From: Streptomyces griseosporeus
Lineage (GTDB): Bacteria > Actinomycetota > Actinomycetes > Streptomycetales > Streptomycetaceae
NCBI RefSeq assembly: GCF_014656055.1
Contig: NZ_BNBR01000006.1
Coordinates: 1 to 64,000 of the forward strand
Direction: 5' to 3'
DNA length: 64,000 nucleotides
Below the pieces are notes generated by a model. That model was not told the origin of the DNA, did not search any database, and saw nothing but the letters and a program-made list of their open reading frames with translations. Within the stretch, counting starts at the first letter, position 1, and every line of letters begins with the position of its first letter. Below are positions 34,678 to 42,325 of this stretch, piece by piece. Both the position numbers and the translations under genes were made by a program.

Positions 34678-35950
34678 CCTTCACCGTGACCTTCTCGTCG
34701 TTGTTCAGCTGGTTCACCAGCTGCTTCACCTTCGCCTTGTCCCAGACCAGGTTGCCGCCGGAGGAGCCGGAGATCGGCATGTTCATGGAGGTGCCGTCGC
34801 CGCCGTTGACGCCCTTCATCGCGAAGAACATGGACGCCAGGTCCCACAGGGACATGTCCTTGTCGACGATCAGGGAGTCCAGGCCCGCGCCCATGGTCGG
34901 GTACAGCTTGAAGGGGTTGAGGACCGTCGACGGCGTCGCCACCTGGTGGGCGAGCGCGGCGAGGAACTTCTGCTGGTTCTTGGTGCGCTCCAGGTCGGAG
35001 GCGGCGAAGGCGTGCCGGGTGCGGACGAAGGCGAGGGCCTGCTCGCCGTTGAGGGTCTGCTCGCCCGCCTGGAAGTCGGCGCCGGAGTACTTGTCCTTGA
35101 ACGGCTTGTCGATGGTGAGGTCGACGCCGCCGACCGCGTCCACGATGTTGGCGAAGCCGGCGAAACCGATCTCCACGTAGTGGTCAATGTGCAGGCCGGT
35201 GTTGAACTCGACCGTGCGGACCAGCAGCGTCGGCCCGTCCTCGGCGTAGGCGGCGTTCAGCTTGGTGTGCCGGCCGGAGCCCTGGAAGGTCTTGCCGGAC
35301 TCGGAGCCCTTGTACGTCGGGATCTCCACGTCCGAGTCGCGGGGCAGCGAGATGAGCGTGTCGCCGTTGTCACCGACGTGCAGGATCATCATCGAGTCGG
35401 TGCGCTTGCCCTCGGCGGAGCCGGTGTGGAGCTTCTTCTTGTCCTCCTTGGACATGCCCTCACGGCTGTCCGAGCCGACGATGAGGTAATTCGTGCCGTC
35501 GCCGGCCTCGGGCCGGTCGATGACGGTCGACAGGTCCACCTCGCGGCGCAGCTTGGAGTCGGCCCAGAAGTAGGTGCCGACGGTCGTGACGACCACCACG
35601 GTGGCGACGGTGATCGCCGTCCACTTGATGCGTCTGCGCCAGTTCGGCGCGGGGCGCGCCGTCTGCCCGGCGGTGCCGGCCGGGCCGCGGCCGCCGGGGC
35701 CGCCGTAGACCTGGCCCGTGTTGTAGCCGCTGTCGTAGCCGTAGCCGTCGTCCGGTCCCTCGCCGCCGTCGACGTACGACGGCTGCGGCGGGATCTGTCC
35801 GCCGTAGCCGCCCTGCCCGGGCGGTGCCGCCGGTCCGCGGCGGACCTGCCGCATGACGCGGGCGCCTTCGGGCTGCGCGCCTGCGCTGCCACGTCCATAG
35901 CGGGGGGTGCCGCGGTTGTCGTCGGGCCATCCCTGGGGCCAGTCATTCAT
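34670..35950 (-). CDS. LCP family protein 5
   Basis: 426 residues from ATG 35950 (MNDWPQGWPDDN). A disordered Tyr/Gly/Asp-rich N terminus (about 35-95: SYVDGGEGPDDGYGYDSGY) precedes a basic patch, one membrane segment (112-133), and an LCP domain (about 150-400: NYLIVGSDSREG, TDSMMILHVGDNGDTLISLPRDSDVEIP, TVEFNTGLHIDHYVEIGFAGF, GEQALAFVRTRHAFAASDLERTKNQQKFL). There is no LytR_C domain. Fifth LCP gene of the region and the only one read leftward. It probably joins a glycopolymer to peptidoglycan, with a regulator-like or redundant role also possible. It is coupled to the HAD gene. Confidence 0.92.
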   Translation of the reverse strand: MNDWPQGWPDDNRGTPRYGRGSAGAQPEGARVMRQVRRGPAAPPGQGGYGGQIPPQPSYVDGGEGPDDGYGYDSGYNTGQVYGGPGGRGPAGTAGQTARPAPNWRRRIKWTAITVATVVVVTTVGTYFWADSKLRREVDLSTVIDRPEAGDGTNYLIVGSDSREGMSKEDKKKLHTGSAEGKRTDSMMILHVGDNGDTLISLPRDSDVEIPTYKGSESGKTFQGSGRHTKLNAAYAEDGPTLLVRTVEFNTGLHIDHYVEIGFAGFANIVDAVGGVDLTIDKPFKDKYSGADFQAGEQTLNGEQALAFVRTRHAFAASDLERTKNQQKFLAALAHQVATPSTVLNPFKLYPTMGAGLDSLIVDKDMSLWDLASMFFAMKGVNGGDGTSMNMPISGSSGGNLVWDKAKVKQLVNQLNNDEKVTVKGD

Positions 35951-36136
35951 GCGCCCCAGTGTGCAGGGCGCGGAGGTGTTCCTTACAAGGGTCGTCGGAA
36001 AATCAGGGCCCGGCTGTTGCGAAGTCAACACAAAGTCCGCAGATGTCACCTCGGCATAAGAGCTCCGCGCAGAAGGGGCGTCCGATCAGCGCGCGGCGTC
36101 TGGTGCGTGCGATCGCAAGGCGCCGGAGCGCCCTCG

Positions 36137-36177
36137 ATGGGGGTCCCCCCGCTCGAGCGAAGCCGAAAGTGGGGGAG
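36137..36177 (+). repeat. Repeat B, copy 2
   Basis: ATGGGGGTCCCCCCGCTCGA, then GCGAAGCCGAAAG and GTGGGGGAG. Same unit as at 9244-9287 (minus strand there). C and G runs at its ends can pair. Confidence 0.85.
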
Positions 36178-36206
36178 GAGCCACGTGGGCGTTTCGGCAA
36201 CGCGGC

Positions 36207-36240
36207 TGGGGGTGCCCCCTGCTCGAAGAGCTTGGGGGAG
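36207..36240 (+). repeat. Repeat B, copy 3 (diverged)
   Basis: TGGGGGTGCCCCCTGCTCGA then AGAGCTTGGGGGAG: a shorter, diverged version of copy 2, in the same orientation 30 bases further on. Both lie inside the inverted-repeat element. Confidence 0.8.
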
Positions 36241-36299
36241 TGCGTGCCAGACGCCGCGCGCCGGGCGCCCCTTCTGCGCGGAGCTCTAAGGTGGAGGCC

Positions 36300-36857
36300 A
36301 TGACAGACCAGGCCTCCGCCGCGGACTCGGCGACTCCGGAGATCCCGGGCAAGCCGACCGCGGCCTCCCGCACCACCCTCAGCCACATCATGACCCACAA
36401 CGACACCAACCTCCTCGGTACGGTGCACGGTGGTGTGATCATGAAACTGGTCGACGACGCCGCGGGGGCGGTGGCCGGACGGCACTCCGGCGGCCCCGCG
36501 GTCACCGCGTCGATGGACGAGATGGTGTTCCTGGAGCCGGTCCGCGTCGGCGACCTCGTCCATGTGAAGGCCCAGGTCAACTGGACCGGCCGGACCTCCA
36601 TGGAGGTCGGTGTGCGGGTCCTCGCCGAGCGCTGGAACGAGTCCGCCCCGCCGACCCAGGTCGGCTCGGCCTACCTGGTCTTCGCCGCCGTGGACGCCGA
36701 CGGAAAGCCGCGCCCGGTCCCGCCGGTGATCCCCGAGACGGAACGCGACAAGCGCCGCTACCAGGAGGCCCAGATCCGCCGCACCCACCGCCTGGCCCGC
36801 CGCCGGGCGATCCGGGAGCTGCGGGAGAAGCGGGCGGCGGAGGGGTTCGAGGACTGA
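36300..36857 (+). CDS. Acyl-CoA thioesterase, hotdog fold
   Basis: 185 residues from ATG 36300, with GGTGGAGG as ribosome site. The hotdog core is NLLGTVHGGVIMKLVDDAAGAVAGRH (about 37-62), in which the His-Gly-Gly turn and Asp52-Asp53 match acyl-CoA thioesterases of the YciA/ACOT type. SMDEMVFLEPVRVGDLVHVKAQVNWTGRTSMEVGVRV forms the sheet, and a basic helical tail (RRYQEAQIRRTHRLARRRAIRELREK) follows. It hydrolyses acyl-CoA to free acid and CoA; chain length is unknown. It is preceded directly by a large inverted repeat. Confidence 0.9.
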   Translation: MTDQASAADSATPEIPGKPTAASRTTLSHIMTHNDTNLLGTVHGGVIMKLVDDAAGAVAGRHSGGPAVTASMDEMVFLEPVRVGDLVHVKAQVNWTGRTSMEVGVRVLAERWNESAPPTQVGSAYLVFAAVDADGKPRPVPPVIPETERDKRRYQEAQIRRTHRLARRRAIRELREKRAAEGFED

Positions 36858-36984
36858 GCCGCCCCCTGGCGAAAAAATCTTTCCCGCCCTGTCGATTCCG
36901 AGGGCGCCCGTTCGTCATACCCCCGTACCCGCACCGCCGCCGCGACCTCGGCGGCGGCGCACACCGACGTACGAGGAGCACACC

Positions 36985-37338
36985 GTGAAGTACCTCCTGC
37001 TGATCAACACCGCGGCGCCCGACTCCACCGAGGAGACGCCGGCCGACGGGCCGACCGTCGAGGAGTTCCTGGCGTTCGAGAAGGCCGTCACGGACGCGGG
37101 CGTCAAGCTCGACGGGAACGCCCTGGACCTGGCGAACGCGACCACGGTGCGGGTGCGGGTGGACGGGGAGCGCGTCGTGACGGACGGGCCGTTCGCCGAG
37201 ACCCGGGAGATCGTCGGCGGCTACTACCTGATCGACGTCCCCGACCTGGACGCGGCACTGGACTGGGCGGCCCGCTGCCCCGGCGCCAGGTACGGCACCG
37301 TCGAGGTCCGTACCGTCTGGGAGCCGGACCAGGCATGA
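36985..37338 (+). CDS. YCII/DGPF-domain protein
   Basis: 117 residues of the YCII-related fold: MKYLLLINTAAPDSTEE at the start, then the family signature VTDGPFAETREIVGGYYLIDVPDLDAALDWAARCP. The DGPF motif is intact. The stop overlaps the sigma-factor start as ATGA. DGPF proteins are a standing partner of ECF42 sigma factors and may carry the signal to them; the biochemical activity is unknown. A ribosome site GAGGAGC lies nine bases upstream of ATG 36985. Family and pairing are secure. Confidence 0.92.
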   Translation: MKYLLLINTAAPDSTEETPADGPTVEEFLAFEKAVTDAGVKLDGNALDLANATTVRVRVDGERVVTDGPFAETREIVGGYYLIDVPDLDAALDWAARCPGARYGTVEVRTVWEPDQA

Positions 37339-38612
37339 CCGGGCAGCGGGCGGCCGACTCCGTCGAGGCCGTGTTCCGGGAGGACCGGAGCCGGCTGCTC
37401 GCCCTGCTCGCGGCCCGCTTCGGCGACCTCGACCTCGCCGAGGAGACCGCCTCCGAGGCGATCGAGGCGGCGCTGCAGCGGTGGCCGGTGGACGGCGTGC
37501 CGGACAAGCCCCTGGCGTGGCTGCTCACCACCGCGCGCCGCAAGGCCGTCGACCGCGTCCGGCGCGACCGGGTGCACGCGCGGCGGCTGGCGGCCCTGTG
37601 GGTGGAGAACGACCGGGCCGCGGCGGCCGCCGCGGCGGAACCCGGCTTCGACGACATCCCCGACGAGCGGCTCCAGCTGTTCTTCACCTGCTGCCACCCC
37701 GCCCTGTCCCCCGAGGCACGCATCGCCCTCACCCTGCGCTTCCTCGGCGGTCTGACCACCCCGGAGGTCGCCCGCGCCCTGCTGGTGCCCACGGCGACGA
37801 TGGCCCAGCGGATCGTGCGCGCCAAACGCAAGATCCGCACCGCGCGCATCCCGTTCCGGGTGCCGGACCCGGACGAGCTGCCCGGCCGGCTGCCCAGCGT
37901 GCTGCGCGTGGTCTACCTCATCTTCACCGAGGGGTACGCCGCCAGCTCCGGGGACGACCTGCTGCGCCCCGAGCTGGCCGACGAGGCGATCCGGCTCGCC
38001 CGGCTGCTGCACCGGCTGCTGCCCCGGGAGCGCGAGGTGACGGGGCTGCTCGCGCTGCTGCTGCTCACCGACGCCCGGCGCGCGGCCAGGACCGACGCCA
38101 CCGGCGCCCAGGTGCTGCTGGAGGACCAGGACCGCACCCTGTGGGACGCGGACCTGATCGCGGAGGGGCAGCGGCTGGTGGTGCCCGCGCTGAGCGGGCC
38201 CGGCGTGGGGCCGTACGCGGTGCAGGCGGCGATCGCGGCGCTGCACGACGAGGCGGCCGACCTGGACTCGACCGACTGGCCGCAGATCGTCGGCCTCTAC
38301 GACGTGCTGTTCGCCCTCGACCCGTCGCCGCTGGTCGCCCTGAACCGGGCCGTCGCGGTCGCCATGTGCGACGGCCCCGAGGCGGGGCTCGTACTGCTGG
38401 ACGAACTGGCCGGGGCGGAGGAGCTGCGGGGCTACCACCTGCTGCCCGCCGCCCGCGCCGACCTGCTGCGCCGGCTGGGCCGTACGGCGGAGGCGGCCGA
38501 GGCCTACCGCACGGCGCTGGACCTCGCGGGCAACGGGCCGGAGCGGGCGACGTTCGCGCGCAGGCTCGCGGAGCTGGAACGCGGGGACCGCACGGGGCCG
38601 GCCGGCGACTGA
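37335..38612 (+). CDS. ECF42-type RNA polymerase sigma factor with TPR-like C-terminal extension
   Basis: 425 residues, twice the length of a usual ECF sigma factor. Region 2 (about 10-80: VEAVFREDRSRLLALLAARFGDLDLAEETASEAIEAAL) and region 4 (about 110-165: LTLRFLGGLTTPEVARALLVPTATMAQRIVRAKRKIRTA) are standard. The rest (about 180-425) is a helical extension with DEAADLDSTDWPQIVGLYDVLFALDPSPLVALNRAVAV and tetratricopeptide-like turns, as in group ECF42. No anti-sigma gene is adjacent; in ECF42 the extension itself controls activity. It is coupled to the YCII gene by ATGA and ends in a strong bidirectional terminator. Confidence 0.93.
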   Translation: MTGQRAADSVEAVFREDRSRLLALLAARFGDLDLAEETASEAIEAALQRWPVDGVPDKPLAWLLTTARRKAVDRVRRDRVHARRLAALWVENDRAAAAAAAEPGFDDIPDERLQLFFTCCHPALSPEARIALTLRFLGGLTTPEVARALLVPTATMAQRIVRAKRKIRTARIPFRVPDPDELPGRLPSVLRVVYLIFTEGYAASSGDDLLRPELADEAIRLARLLHRLLPREREVTGLLALLLLTDARRAARTDATGAQVLLEDQDRTLWDADLIAEGQRLVVPALSGPGVGPYAVQAAIAALHDEAADLDSTDWPQIVGLYDVLFALDPSPLVALNRAVAVAMCDGPEAGLVLLDELAGAEELRGYHLLPAARADLLRRLGRTAEAAEAYRTALDLAGNGPERATFARRLAELERGDRTGPAGD

Positions 38613-38623
38613 GCCGCCGTACG

Positions 38624-38658
38624 CGAACGGCCCCCGGCGCGATGCCGGGGGCCGTTCG
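38624..38658. terminator. Bidirectional terminator
   Basis: CGAACGGCCCCCGGC (38624-38638) pairs perfectly with GCCGGGGGCCGTTCG (38644-38658), a 15-base-pair stem with a five-base loop, followed by TTGT. It lies between the convergent ECF42 and acyl-CoA dehydrogenase genes. Confidence 0.85.
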
Positions 38659-38682
38659 TTGTCCGTGCCCTGCCCTGCCGGG

Positions 38683-39840
38683 TTACGGCAGGTTGCGGGC
38701 CATGACGATCCGCTGGACCTGGTTGGTGCCCTCGTAGATCTGGGTGATCTTGGCGTCGCGCATCATGCGCTCCACCGGGTAGTCGCGCGTGTAGCCGTAG
38801 CCGCCGAGGAGCTGGACGGCGTCCGTGGTGACCTCCATGGCCACGTCGGAGGCGAAGCACTTGGCCGCGGCGCCGAGGTAGGTGAGGTCGGCGTCGCCGC
38901 GCTCGGAGGCGGCGGCGGCCTGGTAGGTCAGGGCGCGGGCGGCCGAGATCTTCATGGCCATGTCGGCCAGCATGAACTGGATGCCCTGGAAGTCGGCGAT
39001 CGGCTTGCCGAACTGCTTGCGCTCCTGGACGTAGCCCTTGGCGTAGTCGAGGGCGCCCTGGGCGATGCCGAGGGCCTGGGCGGCGATGGTGATGCGGGTG
39101 TGGTCCAGGGTCTTCATGGCGGTCATGAAGCCCGTGCCCTCCTCGCCGATCATGCGGTCGGCGGGGATGCGGACGTTGTCGAGGTAGACCTCGCGGGTCG
39201 GGGAGCCCTTGATGCCGAGCTTCTTCTCCGGGGCGCCGAAGGAGACGCCCTCGTCGGACTTCTCCACGACGAAGGCGGAGATGCCCTTGGAGCGCTTGGT
39301 GGGGTCGGTGACGGCCATCACCGTGTAGTACTCCGAGACGCCCGCGTTGGTGATCCAGCGCTTCACGCCGTTGAGGACCCAGTAGTCGCCGTCGCGGACC
39401 GCGCGGGTCTTCATGCCGGCCGCGTCGGAGCCCGCGTCGGGCTCGGAGAGGCAGTACGAGAACATGCCGTCGCCCTTGGCGAGCGGGGTCATGTACTTCT
39501 TCTTCAGCTCCTCGGAGCCGGAGAGGATCACCGGGAGCGAGCCCAGCTTGTTCACGGCCGGGATGAGGGAGGAGGACGCGCAGACGCGGGCCACCTCCTC
39601 GATCACGATGACCGTGGCGAGCGCGTCGGCGCCGGCGCCGCCGAACTCCTCGGGTACGTGCACGGCGTGCAGGTCGTTGGCCACCAGCGCGTCGTGCGCC
39701 TCCTGCGGGAAGCGGGCCTCCTCGTCCACCGCGGCGGCGTGGGGCGCGATCTTCGCCTCGGCCAGCGAGCGGACGGCGTCGCGGAGCATGTCGTGCTCCT
39801 CGGACGGGCGGTACAGGTCGAAGTCAGCCGATCCGGCCAA
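38683..39840 (-). CDS. Acyl-CoA dehydrogenase (FadE25-like)
   Basis: 385-residue FAD flavoenzyme of fatty or branched-chain acyl-CoA oxidation. N-terminal helical domain, then the middle sheet with FSYCLSEPDAGSDAAGMKT and WITNAGVSEYYTVMAVTD, and a C-terminal helical domain with FGKPIADFQGIQFMLADMAM. The catalytic glutamate stands in QIYEGTNQVQRIVM, about 15 residues from the end, as in short/medium-chain enzymes. It introduces the C2-C3 double bond and passes electrons to electron-transfer flavoprotein. The mycobacterial neighbour in this place is fadE25. An A/T-rich set of TAAC/GTTA half-sites lies about 37-54 bases upstream of the start. Confidence 0.94.
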   Translation of the reverse strand: MAGSADFDLYRPSEEHDMLRDAVRSLAEAKIAPHAAAVDEEARFPQEAHDALVANDLHAVHVPEEFGGAGADALATVIVIEEVARVCASSSLIPAVNKLGSLPVILSGSEELKKKYMTPLAKGDGMFSYCLSEPDAGSDAAGMKTRAVRDGDYWVLNGVKRWITNAGVSEYYTVMAVTDPTKRSKGISAFVVEKSDEGVSFGAPEKKLGIKGSPTREVYLDNVRIPADRMIGEEGTGFMTAMKTLDHTRITIAAQALGIAQGALDYAKGYVQERKQFGKPIADFQGIQFMLADMAMKISAARALTYQAAAASERGDADLTYLGAAAKCFASDVAMEVTTDAVQLLGGYGYTRDYPVERMMRDAKITQIYEGTNQVQRIVMARNLP

Positions 39841-39876
39841 GGTCTCTCACGCTCCAAAACGCTGCGATGGTGGCGC

Positions 39877-39894
39877 TAACTACCGTTAAGTAAC
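39877..39894. promoter_or_regulatory. Candidate operator upstream of the acyl-CoA dehydrogenase gene
   Basis: TAAC (39877-39880), GTTA (39885-39888) and TAAC (39891-39894) make two overlapping inverted repeats, in a strikingly A/T-rich patch (39876-39903) for this genome. It lies in the divergent space before the dehydrogenase (leftward) and nucleotide-sugar dehydrogenase (rightward). A TetR-type fatty-acid regulator would be typical, but none is encoded nearby. Confidence 0.4.
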
Positions 39895-40051
39895 TCAAAT
39901 TTTAGTGGGGCCCCGGCGAAGGGGGGTACGTGAGCTTGGCGACAGAGGGGGATTTTCCCGGTGCGGCGCGCTCCCATGCCCCGGCCGGGGGGCGGCGGCG
40001 CCCCCGATATGCTCGGGCGCGCACGACATGCCGTAGACCCCTGGAGCACTC

Positions 40052-41395
40052 ATGGCCCTCAAGATCACCGTGATCGGCACCGGTTATCTCGGCGCCACCC
40101 ACGCCGCGGCCATGGCGGAACTGGGCTTCGAGGTGCTCGGCCTCGACGTCGTGCAGGAGAAGATCGACATGCTCCGGCGGGGCGAGGTCCCGATGTACGA
40201 GCCGGGCCTGGAGGAGCTGCTGCGCAAGCACGTCGACGGCATCGAGGGGTCGACCGGGCGGCTGCGCTTCACCACCGACTACGCCGAGGTCGCCGCCTTC
40301 GGCGACGTGCACTTCGTCTGCGTGAACACCCCGCAGCGGCACGGCGAGTACGCCGCGGACATGTCGTACGTCGACGCCGCGATCGCCTCCCTCGCCCCGC
40401 ATCTGACCGGCCCGGCCCTCGTCGTCGGCAAGTCGACCGTGCCGGTCGGCTCGGCGGAGCGGCTGGCCGCCTATCTCGCGGCGCACGCGCCGGCCGGGGC
40501 CGACGCCGAGCTGGCGTGGAACCCGGAGTTCCTGCGGGAGGGCTTCGCCGTGCAGGACACGCTGCGCCCGGACCGGATCGTGGTCGGCGTGCGCAGCGAC
40601 CGGGCGGAGAAGCTGCTGCGCGAGGTGTACGCGACGCCGGTCTCCGAGGGCACGCCGTTCGTGGTGACGGACTTCCCGACCGCCGAGCTGGTGAAGACGT
40701 CCGCGAACTCCTTCCTCGCCACCAAGATCTCCTTCATCAACGCGATGGCCGAGGTGTGCGAGGCGGCCGGCGGTGACGTGGCCAAGCTGGCGGAGGCGAT
40801 CGGGTACGACGACCGGATCGGCAAGAAGTTCCTGCGGGCCGGGATCGGCTTCGGCGGCGGCTGTCTGCCGAAGGACATCCGGGCGTTCATGGCGCGCGCC
40901 GGTGAGCTGGGCGCCGACCAGGCGCTGACCTTCCTGCGCGAGATCGACTCGATCAACATGCGCCAGCGCGGGCAGATGGTGGAGCTGGCCCGGCAGGCCC
41001 TCGGCGGCGGGCCGTTCCTCGGCAAGCGGGTCGCGGTGCTCGGCGCGAGCTTCAAGCCCGACTCGGACGACGTGCGGGACTCGCCCGCGCTGAACGTGGC
41101 CGGGCAGATCCACCTCCAGGGCGGCCAGGTGACCGTCTACGACCCCAAGGGCATGGTCAACGCCCGCCGCATCTTCCCGACGCTCGGGTACGCCGACACC
41201 GCGCTGGACGCGGTCCGCGGCGCCGACGTCGTGCTGCACCTGACCGAGTGGCGCGAGTTCCGTGAGCTGGACCCGGCCGAGCTGGGCGAGGTGGCCGCGG
41301 CCCGCGTCATCCTGGACGGCCGCAACGCCCTGGACCCGGAGCTGTGGCGCCGGGCGGGGTGGACGTACCGGGCGATGGGACGGCCCACGGCGTAG
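40052..41395 (+). CDS. UDP-glucose/GDP-mannose 6-dehydrogenase family protein
   Basis: 447 residues. The N-terminal Rossmann fold opens with KITVIGTGYLGATHAAAMAELG (3-24), VCVNTPQ follows, and KSTVPVGSAERL and AWNPEFLREGFAVQDTL mark the substrate domain. The catalytic cysteine is Cys271 in GIGFGGGCLPKDIRAF. The C-terminal domain has GASFKPDSDDVRDSP and VTVYDPKG. It oxidises the C6 of a nucleotide sugar twice to the uronic acid with two NAD; UDP-glucose is the likely substrate, GDP-mannose possible given the GDP-mannose genes here. It may supply uronic acid for the surface polymer handled by the LCP cluster. It ends in a convergent terminator. Confidence 0.92.
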   Translation: MALKITVIGTGYLGATHAAAMAELGFEVLGLDVVQEKIDMLRRGEVPMYEPGLEELLRKHVDGIEGSTGRLRFTTDYAEVAAFGDVHFVCVNTPQRHGEYAADMSYVDAAIASLAPHLTGPALVVGKSTVPVGSAERLAAYLAAHAPAGADAELAWNPEFLREGFAVQDTLRPDRIVVGVRSDRAEKLLREVYATPVSEGTPFVVTDFPTAELVKTSANSFLATKISFINAMAEVCEAAGGDVAKLAEAIGYDDRIGKKFLRAGIGFGGGCLPKDIRAFMARAGELGADQALTFLREIDSINMRQRGQMVELARQALGGGPFLGKRVAVLGASFKPDSDDVRDSPALNVAGQIHLQGGQVTVYDPKGMVNARRIFPTLGYADTALDAVRGADVVLHLTEWREFRELDPAELGEVAAARVILDGRNALDPELWRRAGWTYRAMGRPTA

Positions 41396-41439
41396 GCGGG
41401 GCGGAGTCCCGGCGGCGCCGGGCCGGCGGATCCGAAGGC

Positions 41440-41482
41440 GGACGCCGGTTCGGCCGAGGCTCAGTCGGCCGAACCGGCGTCC
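41440..41482. terminator. Bidirectional terminator
   Basis: An 18-base perfect stem: GGACGCCGGTTCGGCCGA (41440-41457) with TCGGCCGAACCGGCGTCC (41465-41482), loop of seven bases. It lies between the convergent dehydrogenase and CGNR genes. No U-tract, as is common in Streptomyces. Confidence 0.8.
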
Positions 41483-41562
41483 TGTGTCGCATTCTGCACC
41501 AAGCCGCGCCGCGCCACGCGGCCTTCGCCGCGGCGCGGCCCGTCGGTACGGCATCGCCCGGC

Positions 41563-41628
41563 ACGGTCCGTTCGGCGTCGCGAGCCCGGTCTGCCCGGTG
41601 CTGCGCGGGACGGTCCGTTCGGCGTCGC
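41563..41628 (+). repeat. Short direct repeat
   Basis: ACGGTCCGTTCGGCGTCGC occurs at 41563-41581 and again at 41610-41628 (period 47), and partly again near 41640-41670. It occupies the non-coding 200 bases before the CGNR gene stop. No function suggested. Confidence 0.6.
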
Positions 41629-41692
41629 CCGGCAGGTCCGGACGGCCTCGCGCGGCACGGTCCCCGTCCGCCGCGCGACGCCGTCCGCGGGC

Positions 41693-42199
41693 TCACGCGT
41701 CCTTCGACCGGTAGCGCCGCATCTTCGCGCGGGCACCGCAGACCTGCATCGAGCACCAGCGGCCCCGGCCGGCCGGGCTGCGGTCGTAGTAGGCCCAGTG
41801 GCAGGTGACCGCCTCGCACGCCTTGAGGCGGGTCCAGGTGCCGGCCACCACCGCCTCGGCGACGGCGGCGGCGACCCGGGAGAGCAGCGGTCCCTCGTCG
41901 GCGGCGGCGAGGGACGCCGAGCCGTCCCGTTCGTCCACGGTGACGACCAGCGGGGCCGCCGCGAGCAGCTCGCCGAGCGGGGTGACCGCGCGGTGCGGGG
42001 GATGCCCGGCGTGGGCGAGCAGGGCGACGCGCAGCGACTCGCGCAGCTCGCGCGCCGCCGCCACGTCCGGCTCGGCGAGCCCGAAGCGCGCCCGGCCCTC
42101 GGCCGTGTCCAGCGCGTCGCCGCCCGACTCGATGTCGAGGGTGTTGACCAGGGACTCGACCAGAGCCAGCCCGCCCGGCGCGGGTGATCTCTCCGTCAT
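41693..42199 (-). CDS. CGNR zinc-finger family regulator
   Basis: 168 residues with the ABATE-like N-terminal domain (LALVESLVNTLDIESGGDALDT, then AARELRESLRVALLAH) and a C-terminal CGNR zinc finger: LKACEAVTCHWAYYDRSPAGRGRWCSMQVCGARAKMRRYR. Four cysteines are in place; the name motif reads CGAR instead of CGNR. These proteins are taken to be stress-related transcription factors. It is divergent from two glyoxalase-fold genes, with an array of GGTAACC half-sites in the 126-base space, so autoregulation and control of that pair is a reasonable inference. Confidence 0.88.
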   Translation of the reverse strand: MTERSPAPGGLALVESLVNTLDIESGGDALDTAEGRARFGLAEPDVAAARELRESLRVALLAHAGHPPHRAVTPLGELLAAAPLVVTVDERDGSASLAAADEGPLLSRVAAAVAEAVVAGTWTRLKACEAVTCHWAYYDRSPAGRGRWCSMQVCGARAKMRRYRSKDA

Positions 42200-42267
42200 G
42201 CCTGCACGCTACCTCCCGCGTCTTCCGCGATTCCCCTTGCGACGTTACCGGCATTGGTGGAGCATGC

Positions 42268-42304
42268 GGTAACCGTTACTGGTTACCCGGCTCTATGGGT
42301 AACC
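42268..42304. promoter_or_regulatory. Operator array of GGTAACC half-sites
   Basis: GGTAACC (42268-42274), GGTTACCC (42281-42288) and GGGTAACC (42297-42304) form two overlapping inverted repeats: seven-base arms with a six-base gap, then eight-base arms with an eight-base gap. A partial site GTTACC lies at 42244-42249. The array is 22 bases before the first glyoxalase-fold gene and about 70 bases before the divergent CGNR gene. Confidence 0.65.
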
Positions 42305-42325
42305 AACCGATCGAGGAGGATCTTC

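Larger units (their letters stand above)
36056..36290. repeat. Composite inverted-repeat element before the thioesterase gene
   Basis: The left arm (about 36057-36107) and right arm (about 36240-36290) are inverted copies of each other. They share a perfect 21-base block beginning GAGCTCCGCGCAGAAGG and a 15-base block GCGCGCGGCGTCTGG, with a few mismatches between. The middle holds two direct copies of repeat B. The right arm ends about ten bases before the thioesterase gene start. It may be a decayed MITE or a large leader hairpin. Confidence 0.7.
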
